Shown in pieces: positions 7,438 through 19,864 of a DNA stretch of 64,000 nucleotides. This DNA comes from Rhodospirillum rubrum ATCC 11170 (GTDB taxonomy: Bacteria; Pseudomonadota; Alphaproteobacteria; Rhodospirillales; Rhodospirillaceae). Under the pieces are notes generated by a model. The model saw only the letters and a program-made list of their open reading frames with translations. It was not told where the DNA came from and did not search any database. The DNA is taken from NCBI RefSeq assembly GCF_000013085.1, contig NC_007643.1, forward strand, positions 3,233,501 to 3,297,500, given 5' to 3'. Within the stretch, counting starts at the first letter, position 1. Every line of letters starts with the position of its first letter. The position numbers and the translations under genes were made by a program.

Positions 7438-9420
7438 TCAGGGGGTGGCCGGCGACGGACCCCGCCGCCGCGTCGCCACCAGCAAGCCGATCACCGCCGC
7501 CACCACCAGGGCGATTTGCGGAACAAGGGATTCGACATAGGGGAACATCCCGATCATCGGCAGGTCGGGGGCCCAGGAGACCAGCGTCGGCTCGATGATC
7601 TTGCCTTCCACCAGCTCCATGATGCCCTTGCCGGCGAAGATAAAGGCCATGGCATAGAGCAGCCCCCCGGTGATCATGAAGAACGGCCGGATCGCCAGCT
7701 TCATCGCCCCGGCGCGCATCACCAGATAGATGACGCCCAGCCCTACACAGCCGACGGCGAAGCCGCCGGCGATGGCGAACAGCCCGGTGGTATCGGCATC
7801 CAGGGTCAGGGCCTGATAGAACAGAACGGTTTCCGCGCCTTCGCGGTAGACGGCCAGGAAGCTGGTGAACCACAGGGCCTTCAGCGATCCCGACGACAGC
7901 GATCCCTCGACCTTGCCCTTGATATAGGCCATCCACTTCTGGGCCTCGGCCTTGGAGACCAGCCAGTAGCTCATGGTGAACAAGATCACGGCGGCGACCA
8001 GCATGGTGGCGCCTTCCAGAACCTCCTGGCTGGCCGCCGAGGCGCGGAAGACCAGCTTGAGCAGCACCGCCGTCACCACCGAGCAGGCCAAGGCGACCAG
8101 AACGCTGTTGACGATGGTGCCCTGGCGGTCGCGATTTCCGGTTTTCACCAGATAGGTCAGGATGGCGGTGACGATCAGCATCGCCTCCACCCCCTCGCGC
8201 AGGATGATCAGCAGGGCATAGAAGAACAGCGCCGTCGGCGACGACGACCCGCCGCCCAGCATCTCGATGGCCTTCTTCATATCGACGGCCATCGCCTCGG
8301 CGGCGGCCTTCAGCGTCGCCTGATCGGCCCCCTGGTTGATTAGGGCGGCGATCTTGCTGAAATGCGCCTCAAGCCGCGCCTTGAAGGCGGTGTCGCGGGC
8401 GCCGATGCGGCTTTCCATGCCGCTGGCCTCGAACACGTCGAAATAGGTGTCTTGGATCGATCCGGCGGCGGCGCCGGTCTTGCCTTCGCCGGCCATCGCG
8501 ATGGCGCCATCGATGCGGGTGGCGACGTCGCGGGCGACTTGGGCCCAATCGGCCTCGGGCTCGGCGGCCGGGGCGGCCTGATCCTTGGCGATGCCGACCA
8601 GCGGCAGGCCGGGCAGCAGGGCGGTCAGTTCCTCGACCAGAACATCGGCCGAGGCGCGGATCATCCTTGGCGGCTTGCCGGCGTCGACCAAACCCAGGAT
8701 GCGCTGGAATTCGGCGTTGAAGGCGATGTCCTGGCGTTGGGAGAGCGTGCGCCGGACCGCGGTTTCCAGCAGCGAGTTCTTATAGCCGCTAAACTGGGCG
8801 CGGGTGATCAGCGCCTTGGCCTCATCGGGCTTTCCCGCCTCGAGGGCGCTGGCGGCGGCGTAAAGATCGGTGCCGATCGCCTCGACGGCGCGCTGCCAAT
8901 AGGGTTCGATGGTTTGCGGCAGGGCCGGAGTCGGATTGGGGGCGGCCTCGTCCTCGGCGCCGGCGGCCGGGTGCGCCTTGATCTTGAAGCCGGCCTCGAG
9001 CACCGGCACCACGGCGCGAATCGCCGCGATCTGGGCGGTGGTCCGGGCGGCGACCTCCTCGGGCGGGGCGCCGGCCATCACCAGCTTGCGAATGGCGCCG
9101 AATTCGGCCTCCAGGGCATAGCTGGCCTTGGCCGAGATATTGACGCGAATAGGACCTTCAAGGTTCTCGAAAACCTCGAAATAGGCGCGCTGGACGTTGG
9201 TCTTGGCGGTTTCGGCGTCGCCCGCCCGGTAGCTTTCCGCCGCGCCGCTCAAGAAAGCGTCGATGCGATCGACCATTCCCTTGTAGTCGGGATCGGCCAA
9301 GGCCGGACCGAGGCCAGCGGCCCAGACGAACACCACCACCGCCACCCGCGCGGTCCACAGCGACACACCCTTGAGAACACCCAAACCCCATACTCCAACG
9401 GCACGGTTATCCATAAACAT
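7438..9420 (-). CDS. FTR1-family iron permease with large periplasmic N-terminal domain
   Basis: A 660-residue protein. After a signal peptide there is a periplasmic region of about 360 residues containing two related halves (each with a Y/F-F-x-VFE and ALEA-F-x-I pattern), then seven hydrophobic helices of the FTR1/EfeU family. Both hallmark motifs are present: REGVE (near residue 407) and REGAE (near residue 527), whose Glu residues bind iron. It is the likely import channel of the operon. ATG at 9420 has no ribosome site; a TTG at 9384 preceded by GGAG at good spacing gives a tidier signal peptide and may be the real start. Confidence 0.9.
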   Translation of the reverse strand: MFMDNRAVGVWGLGVLKGVSLWTARVAVVVFVWAAGLGPALADPDYKGMVDRIDAFLSGAAESYRAGDAETAKTNVQRAYFEVFENLEGPIRVNISAKASYALEAEFGAIRKLVMAGAPPEEVAARTTAQIAAIRAVVPVLEAGFKIKAHPAAGAEDEAAPNPTPALPQTIEPYWQRAVEAIGTDLYAAASALEAGKPDEAKALITRAQFSGYKNSLLETAVRRTLSQRQDIAFNAEFQRILGLVDAGKPPRMIRASADVLVEELTALLPGLPLVGIAKDQAAPAAEPEADWAQVARDVATRIDGAIAMAGEGKTGAAAGSIQDTYFDVFEASGMESRIGARDTAFKARLEAHFSKIAALINQGADQATLKAAAEAMAVDMKKAIEMLGGGSSSPTALFFYALLIILREGVEAMLIVTAILTYLVKTGNRDRQGTIVNSVLVALACSVVTAVLLKLVFRASAASQEVLEGATMLVAAVILFTMSYWLVSKAEAQKWMAYIKGKVEGSLSSGSLKALWFTSFLAVYREGAETVLFYQALTLDADTTGLFAIAGGFAVGCVGLGVIYLVMRAGAMKLAIRPFFMITGGLLYAMAFIFAGKGIMELVEGKIIEPTLVSWAPDLPMIGMFPYVESLVPQIALVVAAVIGLLVATRRRGPSPATP

Positions 9421-9429
9421 GCAATGGGC

Positions 9430-9457
9430 ATGGTAATGAGAGGAGTTATCAGGTCAA
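9430..9457 (-). promoter_or_regulatory. Candidate sigma-70 promoter of the iron operon
   Basis: Minus-strand TTGACC (9452-9457), a 16-base spacer and TACCAT (9430-9435). The predicted transcript start falls just inside the annotated ATG of FTR1, which fits the alternative TTG start at 9384. Confidence 0.35.
9432..9450. promoter_or_regulatory. Fur-box-like operator overlapping the FTR1 promoter
   Basis: GGTAATGAGAGGAGTTATC matches the classical Fur 19-mer at 13 positions, with both outer half-sites conserved. It sits exactly within the candidate -35/-10 region, where a bound iron repressor would block transcription. Alphaproteobacteria may use Irr, RirA or Fur-like proteins, so the regulator is not certain. 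Confidence 0.42.
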
Positions 9458-9661
9458 GCGCGAAAGCCATGCATTTTCATTCTTATCGGCCATGTCCTAC
9501 CATCACCCAAGCCCGGCTGGCCCCAGGCACCGACGAAACCACCCATGAAACCGACGGTTCGTCGGAAAAACCGCCGGTCTGGCGACGTTCCATGGCGTTC
9601 CGTCCGACACGAAGGGGTGCTTCCCTAAAGAAATAGTCGATCACCACGGAGGGTCTTGACC

Positions 9662-10804
9662 ATGACGCGCATCCTTCTTCTCGGCGGCGGTAAGATCGGC
9701 GAGGCCATCGCCACCCTTTTGGGCGAAAGCGGCGATTATCAAATCGTCGTCGGCGATCGCAGCGCGCAGGCTTTGGCCGGGGTCGCGGCCTTGCCCGGGG
9801 TCACCCCCCTGGTGATCGACGCCAGCGACGAGGACGCGGTGGCGGCGGCGGCCGGCGGCGCCTTCGCTATCCTCAGCGCCTGTCCGTTTTTTTTAACCGT
9901 CGGCATCGCCCGGGCGGCGCGCCGCGCCGGCGCCCATTATCTCGATCTGACCGAGGACGTGGCCTCGACCGCCGAGGTCAGGGCCCTGGCCGAGGGGGCG
10001 ACCAGCGCCTTCATTCCCCAATGCGGTCTGGCGCCCGGCTTCATTTCGATCGCCGCCAACGATCTGGCGCAGAGTTTCGATAGCCTCGACTCCTTGCGTC
10101 TGCGCGTCGGCGCCCTGCCGCGTTTTCCCACCAACGGGCTCAAGTACAACCTTTCCTGGAGCACCCAGGGGCTGGTCAATGAATATCTCCGCCCCTGCGA
10201 GGCCATCGTCGATGGCCGGCTGACGACGGTGCAGCCGATGGACGGCCTGGAGAGCTTCTCGCTTGATGGCGTGGCCTATGAGGCCTTCAATACCTCGGGC
10301 GGTCTGGGCAGCCTGTGCGAGACCTATGCCGGGCGGCTGCGCGCCCTTGATTACCGCTCGGTGCGCTATCCCGGCCATTGCGCGCTGATGAAGGTGCTGC
10401 TTGATGATCTGGGGCTGTCGCGCCGCCCGGAGCTGCTGTGCGAGCTGCTCGACGCCGGCCTGCCGATCACCGCCCAGGACATGGTGCTGGTGCTGGTCAC
10501 GGCGCGCGGCCAGCGCCAGGGGCGCTTCATCGAGGAAAGCCTGATCAGCCGCATTTTCGGCAAGCCGGTGGCCGGGCGCCAACTGAGCGCCATCGGCCTC
10601 ACCACCGCCTCGGGCATCACCGCCGTTCTCGACCTGCTGGTCGAAGGCGCCCTGCCCGATCGCGGCCTGATCCGCCAAGAAGACATCCCCTTGCCGCTGT
10701 TTCGCGCCAACCGCTTCGGCCGCAATTATTGGCCCGACGAGGCCGAGGCGGCCCAAGGCGCGCAGGCGCCGGCGCGCCCCAGCCCCGACCTCTGTCCCGC
10801 CTGA
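9662..10804 (+). CDS. Saccharopine dehydrogenase-like NAD(P)-binding protein
   Basis: A 380-residue cytosolic oxidoreductase with an N-terminal Rossmann fold (LLLGGGKIGEAI, then VVGDRS at the end of strand 2) and the catalytic-fold C-terminal region of the saccharopine dehydrogenase/Lys9 family. Related enzymes act on lysine-pathway imino acids or on carboxynorspermidine, and the substrate cannot be told from sequence here. ATG at 9662 is placed eight bases after GGAGGG; a TTG two codons earlier is not needed. It diverges from the iron operon across a 241-base gap and precedes rimO. Confidence 0.75.
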   Translation: MTRILLLGGGKIGEAIATLLGESGDYQIVVGDRSAQALAGVAALPGVTPLVIDASDEDAVAAAAGGAFAILSACPFFLTVGIARAARRAGAHYLDLTEDVASTAEVRALAEGATSAFIPQCGLAPGFISIAANDLAQSFDSLDSLRLRVGALPRFPTNGLKYNLSWSTQGLVNEYLRPCEAIVDGRLTTVQPMDGLESFSLDGVAYEAFNTSGGLGSLCETYAGRLRALDYRSVRYPGHCALMKVLLDDLGLSRRPELLCELLDAGLPITAQDMVLVLVTARGQRQGRFIEESLISRIFGKPVAGRQLSAIGLTTASGITAVLDLLVEGALPDRGLIRQEDIPLPLFRANRFGRNYWPDEAEAAQGAQAPARPSPDLCPA

Positions 10805-10901
10805 TCGTCTTTAACCGCGTCGGGGCGGCGAGCGGTCTGGCTTTTTGGAAGGAGTCTGGCCTATATGGGGGCTTAAAACTTTCCCCCGCGCGCGAGAGAG
10901 C

Positions 10902-12227
10902 ATGAACAAAGACCTTCAGAAGGTGGGCATCGTCAGCCTGGGCTGCCCCAAAGCCCTGGTCGATTCCGAACGCATCCTCACCCGCCTGCGGGCGGAAGGC
11001 TATGAGGTGTCGCCCACCTATGACGACGCCAATGTGGTGATCGTCAATACCTGCGGCTTCCTCGATTCGGCCAAGGCCGAAAGCCTGGAGGCGATTGGCG
11101 AGGCCATGGCCCAGAACGGCCGGGTGATCGTGACCGGCTGCATGGGCGGCGACGAGGCCGCCATCCGCAGCGCCCATCCCGGCGTTCTGGCGGTCACCGG
11201 ACCCCAGCAATACGAGCGCGTGGTCGCCGCCGTCCACGAGGCGGCGCCGCCGGCCCATGACCCCTATCTTGATCTGGTGCCGGCCGAGGGCATCCGCTTG
11301 ACGCCCCGCCATTACGCCTATCTGAAGATCTCGGAAGGCTGCAATCACGGCTGCACCTTCTGCATCATCCCCGATCTGCGCGGCAAACTGGTCAGCCGCC
11401 CAGCCTCCAAGGTGCTGATGGAGGCCGAGAAGCTGGCCGAGGCCGGGGTGCGCGAGTTGCTGGTGATCAGCCAGGACACCAGCGCCTATGGCGTCGATCT
11501 GCGCCACGGCGAAAGCCCCTGGCACGGCGCGCCGGTCAAGGCCCGCATGACCGAGCTGTGTAGCGCCCTGGGCGAACTGGGGATCTGGGTGCGTCTGCAC
11601 TATGTCTATCCCTATCCCTTCGTCGACGAGATCATCCCGCTGATGGCCGAGGGCAAGATCCTGCCCTATCTGGATATCCCCTTCCAGCACGCCAGCCCGA
11701 AGATCCTTGAGGCGATGAAGCGCCCGGCCGCCCAGGACCGCACGCTCGAGCGCATCCGCCGCTGGCGGACGATCTGCCCCGATATCGCGCTGCGCTCGAC
11801 CTTCATCGTCGGCTTCCCCGGCGAAACCGAGGACGATTTCCAGCAGTTGCTCGACTGGATGGGCGAAGCCGAACTCGACCGCGTCGGCTGCTTCAAATAC
11901 GAGGCGGTGGCCGGGGCCAAGGCCAATGCCCTGGCCGATGCCGTTCCCGAAGAGGTCAAGGAGGAGCGCTGGCACCGCTTCATGGCCGCCCAGCAGGAGA
12001 TCAGCGAGCGCCGTCTGGCCCAAAAGGTCGGAACGGTGATCGAGGCGATCATCGACGAAGTCGACGAGGAAGGCGCCATCGGCCGGACCAAGGGCGACGC
12101 CCCCGAGATCGACGGCAGCCTGTTCCTCAACGGCGAAACCAGCCTCGCCCCGGGCGATATCGTGCCCGTGCTCATCGAGCATGCCGATGAATACGACCTG
12201 TGGGGCTCCCTTGCCGGCAAGGACTGA
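10902..12227 (+). CDS. rimO: Ribosomal protein S12 methylthiotransferase RimO
   Basis: A 441-residue radical-SAM enzyme that methylthiolates Asp of ribosomal protein S12. The N-terminal UPF0004 domain begins [16 protein letters not shown] with cluster cysteines; the radical-SAM motif is CNHGCTFC (Cys147, Cys151, Cys154); a TRAM domain forms the C-terminus. The KALVDSE signature separates RimO from MiaB. Length matches the family when started at ATG 10902. The last 47 bases overlap mobA, implying translational coupling of a ribosome-modifying gene to cofactor genes. Confidence 0.95.
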   Translation: MNKDLQKVGIVSLGCPKALVDSERILTRLRAEGYEVSPTYDDANVVIVNTCGFLDSAKAESLEAIGEAMAQNGRVIVTGCMGGDEAAIRSAHPGVLAVTGPQQYERVVAAVHEAAPPAHDPYLDLVPAEGIRLTPRHYAYLKISEGCNHGCTFCIIPDLRGKLVSRPASKVLMEAEKLAEAGVRELLVISQDTSAYGVDLRHGESPWHGAPVKARMTELCSALGELGIWVRLHYVYPYPFVDEIIPLMAEGKILPYLDIPFQHASPKILEAMKRPAAQDRTLERIRRWRTICPDIALRSTFIVGFPGETEDDFQQLLDWMGEAELDRVGCFKYEAVAGAKANALADAVPEEVKEERWHRFMAAQQEISERRLAQKVGTVIEAIIDEVDEEGAIGRTKGDAPEIDGSLFLNGETSLAPGDIVPVLIEHADEYDLWGSLAGKD

Positions 12228-12882
12228 CATCGCCTGCGGCCTGCTGGCCGGGGGCGAGGGCAAACGCCTGGGCGGCGTCAGCAAGGCCCTGGTGCCGATC
12301 GCCGGTCAGCCGATGGCCGCCTGGGCCCTTGATTCGGTGCGGCGGAGCGTGGACGTGGTGGCGCTGTCGGTTCACGCCCCCGATCCGGCGCTCGCCGTGC
12401 TCGGCCTGCCCCAGGTCGGCGACGGGCCGGGCCCGCGCCTGGGCCCGCTGGCCGCCGTCGCCGCCCTGCTCGACTGGGCCGAGACTCGGGGGGCCAAGCG
12501 CCTGCTGACCCTGCCCGTCGATACCCCCTTCCCCCCCGCCGATTTGGCCGAACGCCTGACCCGGGCCCTTGATCAGGCCGCCGCCACCGCCGATCCCCGG
12601 GACCCGCCCGTCGCCGTCGCCAGCTTCGCCGGCCGCCGCCACAACGCCGTGGCGCTGTGGCCGGTGGGCGGACGGGTGGCGGCGATCGCCGCCCGGCTGT
12701 GCCGCGACGGCGGCGGCGCCTTGCGCGCCCTGCTCGAAGAAGCCGGCTCGATCGCCGTCGCCTTCGACGACCTGGGGCCCGAGGATCCCTTCCTCAACGT
12801 CAATACGCCCGAGGATCTGGCCCAGATCCGCGGCCTTGCCACCACCCGCCTCGCCCGCCGGATGGCGCGGACACATCCCTGA
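12181..12882 (+). CDS. mobA: Molybdenum cofactor guanylyltransferase MobA-like
   Basis: A 233-residue nucleotidyltransferase. The N-terminal loop [11 protein letters not shown] with the following Lys35 binds GTP as in MobA, and a PVDTPFPP segment provides the metal-binding Asp. The enzyme adds GMP to molybdopterin to make the bis-MGD precursor. It starts inside the end of rimO and precedes moaC, moaD and moaE. A divergent loop (GEGKR in place of the usual SSRMG-type sequence) and the neighbourhood leave a small chance of a related MobA-like cytidylyl- or guanylyltransferase. Confidence 0.82.
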   Translation: MPMNTTCGAPLPARTDIACGLLAGGEGKRLGGVSKALVPIAGQPMAAWALDSVRRSVDVVALSVHAPDPALAVLGLPQVGDGPGPRLGPLAAVAALLDWAETRGAKRLLTLPVDTPFPPADLAERLTRALDQAAATADPRDPPVAVASFAGRRHNAVALWPVGGRVAAIAARLCRDGGGALRALLEEAGSIAVAFDDLGPEDPFLNVNTPEDLAQIRGLATTRLARRMARTHP

Positions 12883-12926
12883 GCCGCCCCGCCGGTGCTG
12901 GAGTTTCGACCACAGGAGTTTCCCCG

Positions 12927-13427
12927 ATGACGGACCCCGCCCCCGCCACTGCCGACGGGCTGACCCATTTCGATACGGCGGGCAACGCCGTGATGGTCGA
13001 TGTCTCGGCCAAGGATGAGACCGAACGGGTGGCCGTGGCCGGCGGCTGCGTGGAAATGGCGCCGGCCACCCTGCGCGCCATCATCGAGCGCGGCCTGAAA
13101 AAGGGCGACGTGCTGAGCGTGGCCCAGTTGGCCGGCATCATGGGCGCCAAGCGCACCCCCGATCTGATCCCGCTGTGCCATCCTTTGGCCCTGACCAAGG
13201 TCGCCGTCGAGCTGACCCCCGACCCCGACCATGACCGGGTGGTGATCACCGCCACCTGCGCCCTGCGCGGGCGGACCGGCGTCGAGATGGAGGCGCTGAC
13301 CGCCGTCGCCGTCGCCGGACTCACGGTTTATGACATGTGCAAGGCCGTCGATAAGGGCATGCGCCTGACCGATATCCGGCTGCTGTCCAAAACCGGCGGC
13401 AAGTCGGGGACCTGGACCGCCTCCTAA
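12927..13427 (+). CDS. moaC: Cyclic pyranopterin monophosphate synthase MoaC
   Basis: A 166-residue enzyme that converts the MoaA product into cyclic pyranopterin monophosphate, the second part of step one of molybdenum cofactor synthesis. Family motifs are complete: LIPLCHPL with the catalytic His, [10 protein letters not shown], and [10 protein letters not shown] with the catalytic Lys. ATG at 12927 follows an AGGAG site; longer frames into mobA do not align with the family N-terminus. moaA is not in the window. Confidence 0.95.
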   Translation: MTDPAPATADGLTHFDTAGNAVMVDVSAKDETERVAVAGGCVEMAPATLRAIIERGLKKGDVLSVAQLAGIMGAKRTPDLIPLCHPLALTKVAVELTPDPDHDRVVITATCALRGRTGVEMEALTAVAVAGLTVYDMCKAVDKGMRLTDIRLLSKTGGKSGTWTAS

Positions 13428-13535
13428 TCGTGACGCGGTGAGCGGGGACCAGATCTCGCGCTCGCCGCTCCAGGGGATTTTCTCTGGGCTTCGCGCTCGC
13501 CGGGGCGGGCCCCATGACCAAAGGACACACCTCCC

Positions 13536-13787
13536 ATGAAACTGCTCTATTTCGCCTGGGTGCGCGAGACCGTCGGCCTGGACGAGGAAACCCTATCCCT
13601 GCCGCCCGGCGTCACCACCTTGGGCGACCTCGCCCTGTGGCAGGCCGGGCGCGGCGCCGGCTATGCGGAAGCGTTTTCCGACCCCCGCCGCCTGCGCGCC
13701 GCGGTCAATCAAGACCTCGCCACCCCCGAGACGCCTTTGACCGCCAGCGATGAAGTGGCGTTCTTCCCGCCGCTGACCGGGGGCTGA
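13536..13787 (+). CDS. moaD: Molybdopterin synthase small subunit MoaD
   Basis: An 83-residue ubiquitin-fold protein ending in the essential Gly-Gly, which is thiocarboxylated and donates sulfur for the dithiolene. The VNQD and FFPPLTGG segments are typical. It lies 4 bases before moaE, so both subunits of the synthase are co-translated. Confidence 0.93.
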   Translation: MKLLYFAWVRETVGLDEETLSLPPGVTTLGDLALWQAGRGAGYAEAFSDPRRLRAAVNQDLATPETPLTASDEVAFFPPLTGG

Positions 13788-13791
13788 GGCG

Positions 13792-14280
13792 ATGGCCGTT
13801 CACGTCCAAAGCGCCGATTTCGACAGCGCCGCCGAGATCGCCCGCTTCGAGCGCCAAGCCGCCCTCAAGGGCGCCGGGGCGGTGGCCAGCTTCTGCGGGC
13901 TGGTGCGCGGCCGCGAGGGGGAGGATGGTCCGCTGATCGGGGCGATGACCCTGGAACACTACCCCGGCATGACCGAGCGCGCCCTGGCCGCCATCGAGGC
14001 CGAGGCGCTGGCCCGCTGGCCGCTGACCGATAGCCTGATCATCCACCGCTTCGGCCGGCTGGAGCCGGGCGCGCGCATCGTGCTGGTCTGCACCGCGTCC
14101 TCGCACCGCGAAGCCGCCTTCGCCGCCTGCGCCTTTCTGATGGACTGGCTCAAGACCAAGGCGCCCTTCTGGAAAAAAGAGGAAACCGCCGAGGGACCGC
14201 GGTGGGTCGACGCCAAGGCCGAAGACGACGCCCGCGCCGCGGCCTGGAACGAGGCAAGCGCGCCGCGCAACCCCGACTAA
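13792..14280 (+). CDS. moaE: Molybdopterin synthase catalytic subunit MoaE
   Basis: A 162-residue protein with the MoaE motifs SFCGLVRG near the N-terminus, LEHYPGM, the HRFGRLEPG strand and the KTKAPFWKKE segment holding the catalytic lysines. It pairs with MoaD and converts precursor Z to molybdopterin in the cytosol. The last gene of the rimO-mobA-moaCDE run; a small hairpin follows. Confidence 0.95.
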   Translation: MAVHVQSADFDSAAEIARFERQAALKGAGAVASFCGLVRGREGEDGPLIGAMTLEHYPGMTERALAAIEAEALARWPLTDSLIIHRFGRLEPGARIVLVCTASSHREAAFAACAFLMDWLKTKAPFWKKEETAEGPRWVDAKAEDDARAAAWNEASAPRNPD

Positions 14281-14366
14281 GCCGCGACCATTTTGCCGAC
14301 GAAACAAGACAGATGCAAAAGGCTCTAGTCATAGCGGAAGGGATGTATTAGCTTTAAGACTGTAGA

Positions 14367-14385
14367 CCGCCCAAGGTACGGGCGG
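14367..14385 (+). terminator. Candidate terminator between moaE and the TetR gene
   Basis: A 6-bp stem CCGCCC/GGGCGG with a 7-base loop, followed five bases later by TTTT. It sits 25 bases before the TetR start, so it may terminate moaE transcripts or affect the TetR leader. Confidence 0.4.
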
Positions 14386-14410
14386 GCATCCTTTTCAGAC
14401 GGAGGCGGCA

Positions 14411-14995
14411 TTGCAGGTGAAACCGCGCGAGCGTCTGATCGAGACCGCCATCACCCTCTTCGCCTCCGAAGGGTTTCATGCGACTGGTATCGATCGGATC
14501 CTAGCCGAGGCCGGGGTGGCCAAGATGACCCTCTACCGCCACTTCCGCTCCAAGGACGACCTGATCCTCGCCGCGCTCGACCGTCATTGGCTGGTGTTCC
14601 GCCACTGGCTGGAAGAGCGTCTGGCCGCCTGCCCCGCCACCCCCGGGCCGACCATCGAAACCCTCTTCGACGGTCTGGCCGCTTGGCAAAGGGGCCAAAC
14701 CCTTCAGGAAATCCGCTTCCAGGGGTTCTTGCCCATTCATGCGGCGGGCGAATTCGGCGCGAGCGATCATCCGATCCACCGCGCCGCCGCCGCCCAGATC
14801 CAATCGCTGACCACCTTGCTTGATGCCGCCAGCCAACGCGTCGGCATCGACGCGGTCGCCGCGGCGCAGATGGGCCTGCTGGTGGTTGGCGCCCTGACCA
14901 TCGCCCATATTCAAAGCGACGGCCGGGCCTTCGAGATCGCCCGCCACAGCGCCCTGACGCTCGCCCAAAGCCACCCCGCGCCCCTGCCCGCTTAA
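14411..14995 (+). CDS. TetR/AcrR-family transcriptional regulator
   Basis: A 194-residue repressor-type protein. The N-terminal helix-turn-helix is typical (GFHATGIDRILAEAGVAKMTLYRHFRSK split over residues 21-48), and the C-terminal helical domain would bind an unknown ligand. The likely start is TTG at 14411 behind GGAGGCGG; a GTG two codons on is possible. Its target is not evident, because the neighbours are cofactor genes and a phasin on the other strand. Confidence 0.82.
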   Translation: MQVKPRERLIETAITLFASEGFHATGIDRILAEAGVAKMTLYRHFRSKDDLILAALDRHWLVFRHWLEERLAACPATPGPTIETLFDGLAAWQRGQTLQEIRFQGFLPIHAAGEFGASDHPIHRAAAAQIQSLTTLLDAASQRVGIDAVAAAQMGLLVVGALTIAHIQSDGRAFEIARHSALTLAQSHPAPLPA

Positions 14996-15087
14996 AGCGT
15001 ACCCGCGATCGCCCGCTTATCCTTGGCACAGAGCGGCCTTGGCTTTATCGCCGGCAGCGCCTCCCCCCTCCATGCCGCCAAAAGCGA

Positions 15088-15119
15088 TCGGGCCGCCCTT
15101 CTTGCGAAAGGCGGCCCGA
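15088..15119 (-). terminator. Rho-independent terminator of the phasin gene
   Basis: A perfect 10-bp stem (TCGGGCCGCC / GGCGGCCCGA) with a 12-base loop. On the minus strand it is followed by TCGCTTTTGG. It lies 28 bases beyond the phasin stop. Confidence 0.7.
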
Positions 15120-15146
15120 AGCGGACGGTTCGATGAGAAGAAAAAA

Positions 15147-15500
15147 TCAGGCGGCCTTGGCGACCGTATTGAGTGCGGCCTTGGCCCGGGTGGTGACGGG
15201 CTCGAAGGCGCCCTTGAGCAGCACGGTCGACATCTCGGAAACCTTGCGCGACTGGACCAAGGCGGCTTCCCAGTTGTCGCGGATCAGCTTGGTCTGCAAA
15301 GCGGCGGCTTCGGCCGGCGACTTGACGCTGGCCAGGGCCTTGCCGGCTTCCAGCACGCTGTCGAACGACTTGGCGGCGAAGCCGAAATACTCACGGGACA
15401 GTTCTTCCACACCCTTGGCGAAGGTGGAGCCGGCGGTGACCGCGGCGTCAAGATTATCCTTATTGAACTTCACGATGTCTTCGTAGCCATTGACCATCAC
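15147..15500 (-). CDS. Phasin-family protein
   Basis: A 117-residue, Ala- and Lys-rich all-helical protein with the phasin_2 pattern (YFGFAAKSFDSVLEAGKALA in the middle, KLIRDNWEAALVQSRKVSE after it). Phasins coat polyhydroxyalkanoate granules and limit coalescence. No signal or membrane segment. The GGAGGATC ribosome site precedes two adjacent ATG codons. Upstream are TGCA-centred palindromes that could be operators; downstream is a strong terminator, so it is a single-gene unit. Confidence 0.88.
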   Translation of the reverse strand: MMVNGYEDIVKFNKDNLDAAVTAGSTFAKGVEELSREYFGFAAKSFDSVLEAGKALASVKSPAEAAALQTKLIRDNWEAALVQSRKVSEMSTVLLKGAFEPVTTRAKAALNTVAKAA

Positions 15501-15628
15501 AGGATCCTCCGTTTCTTGGAACGCGCCTTATCCCGGCGAAGCCGGGGCTTCCAGAGCGGCGCGTCTCGGTTTATTGTGCGCCGCAACATGAGACTAATGT
15601 AGCGCGTCCCAGCGCCCTGTCAAGCCAC

Positions 15629-15647
15629 TTTTGTGCAGTGCACAAAA
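15629..15647. promoter_or_regulatory. Palindrome, possible PhaR-type operator for the phasin gene
   Basis: TTTTGTGCA and its exact complement TGCACAAAA flank a single G, a perfect 19-base palindrome 129 bases upstream of the phasin start. A second TGC-rich near-palindrome (TTGTGCGCCGCAACA) lies closer to the gene, near 15574. PhaR repressors of phasin genes are reported to bind TGC-rich repeats, so this is a reasonable inference only. Confidence 0.45.
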
Positions 15648-15743
15648 AGTCCAAAGGGGGGCGCAAAAAGTCCGGGCGGGGAAGGTCCCGCGACCCTCCC
15701 CGCCCGTTTTCAAGCTTTCTTTTCGACCGCTAAGGCGGCGCGA

Positions 15744-18395
<2,652 letters not shown>

Positions 18396-18654
18396 GGGCG
18401 ATCCATCCAAGCCAAAGTTTAAGTCCCGGGTCCCATCGTGGACCGGGTCAAAATCGGGGCCGAAATCAGGGCCCGAATCGGGGGAAGGCCGTTGACCGCG
18501 CCAACCGCGCCGGGCGCACCGCCCCCTCCAGGGCGATGATGTAACGGCGCAAAGCCCCCTCCGACAAGGGGAAAAGGCGAAAGAAAGGCCTGGATGGGGG
18601 ACGTTTCGCCTCCCCCCGGTTCACCACCGGGGGGAAGAACACGAAAAGCGGGCG

Positions 18655-19755
<1,101 letters not shown>

Positions 19756-19808
19756 TTCGGGCCTCCGTTATCCCATGGCCGCGCCCGCACGCGCAACCAT
19801 GCTCAAAC

Positions 19809-19823
19809 GTACTCTTTTTGTTC
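19809..19823. promoter_or_regulatory. LexA (SOS) box upstream of recA
   Basis: GTAC-N7-GTTC matches the alphaproteobacterial LexA direct repeat GTTC-N7-GTTC at 7 of 8 bases. It is about 55 bases upstream of the recA ATG, within likely promoter distance. Confidence 0.5.
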
Positions 19824-19864
19824 TCGCATTCAAGGGGCAAAATAGAACAGAACAAGATCACCGT

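Noticed and set aside
18605-18630. CCCCCCGG/CCGGGGGG stem downstream of recA
   Set aside because: No T tract on either strand, so not called as a terminator.
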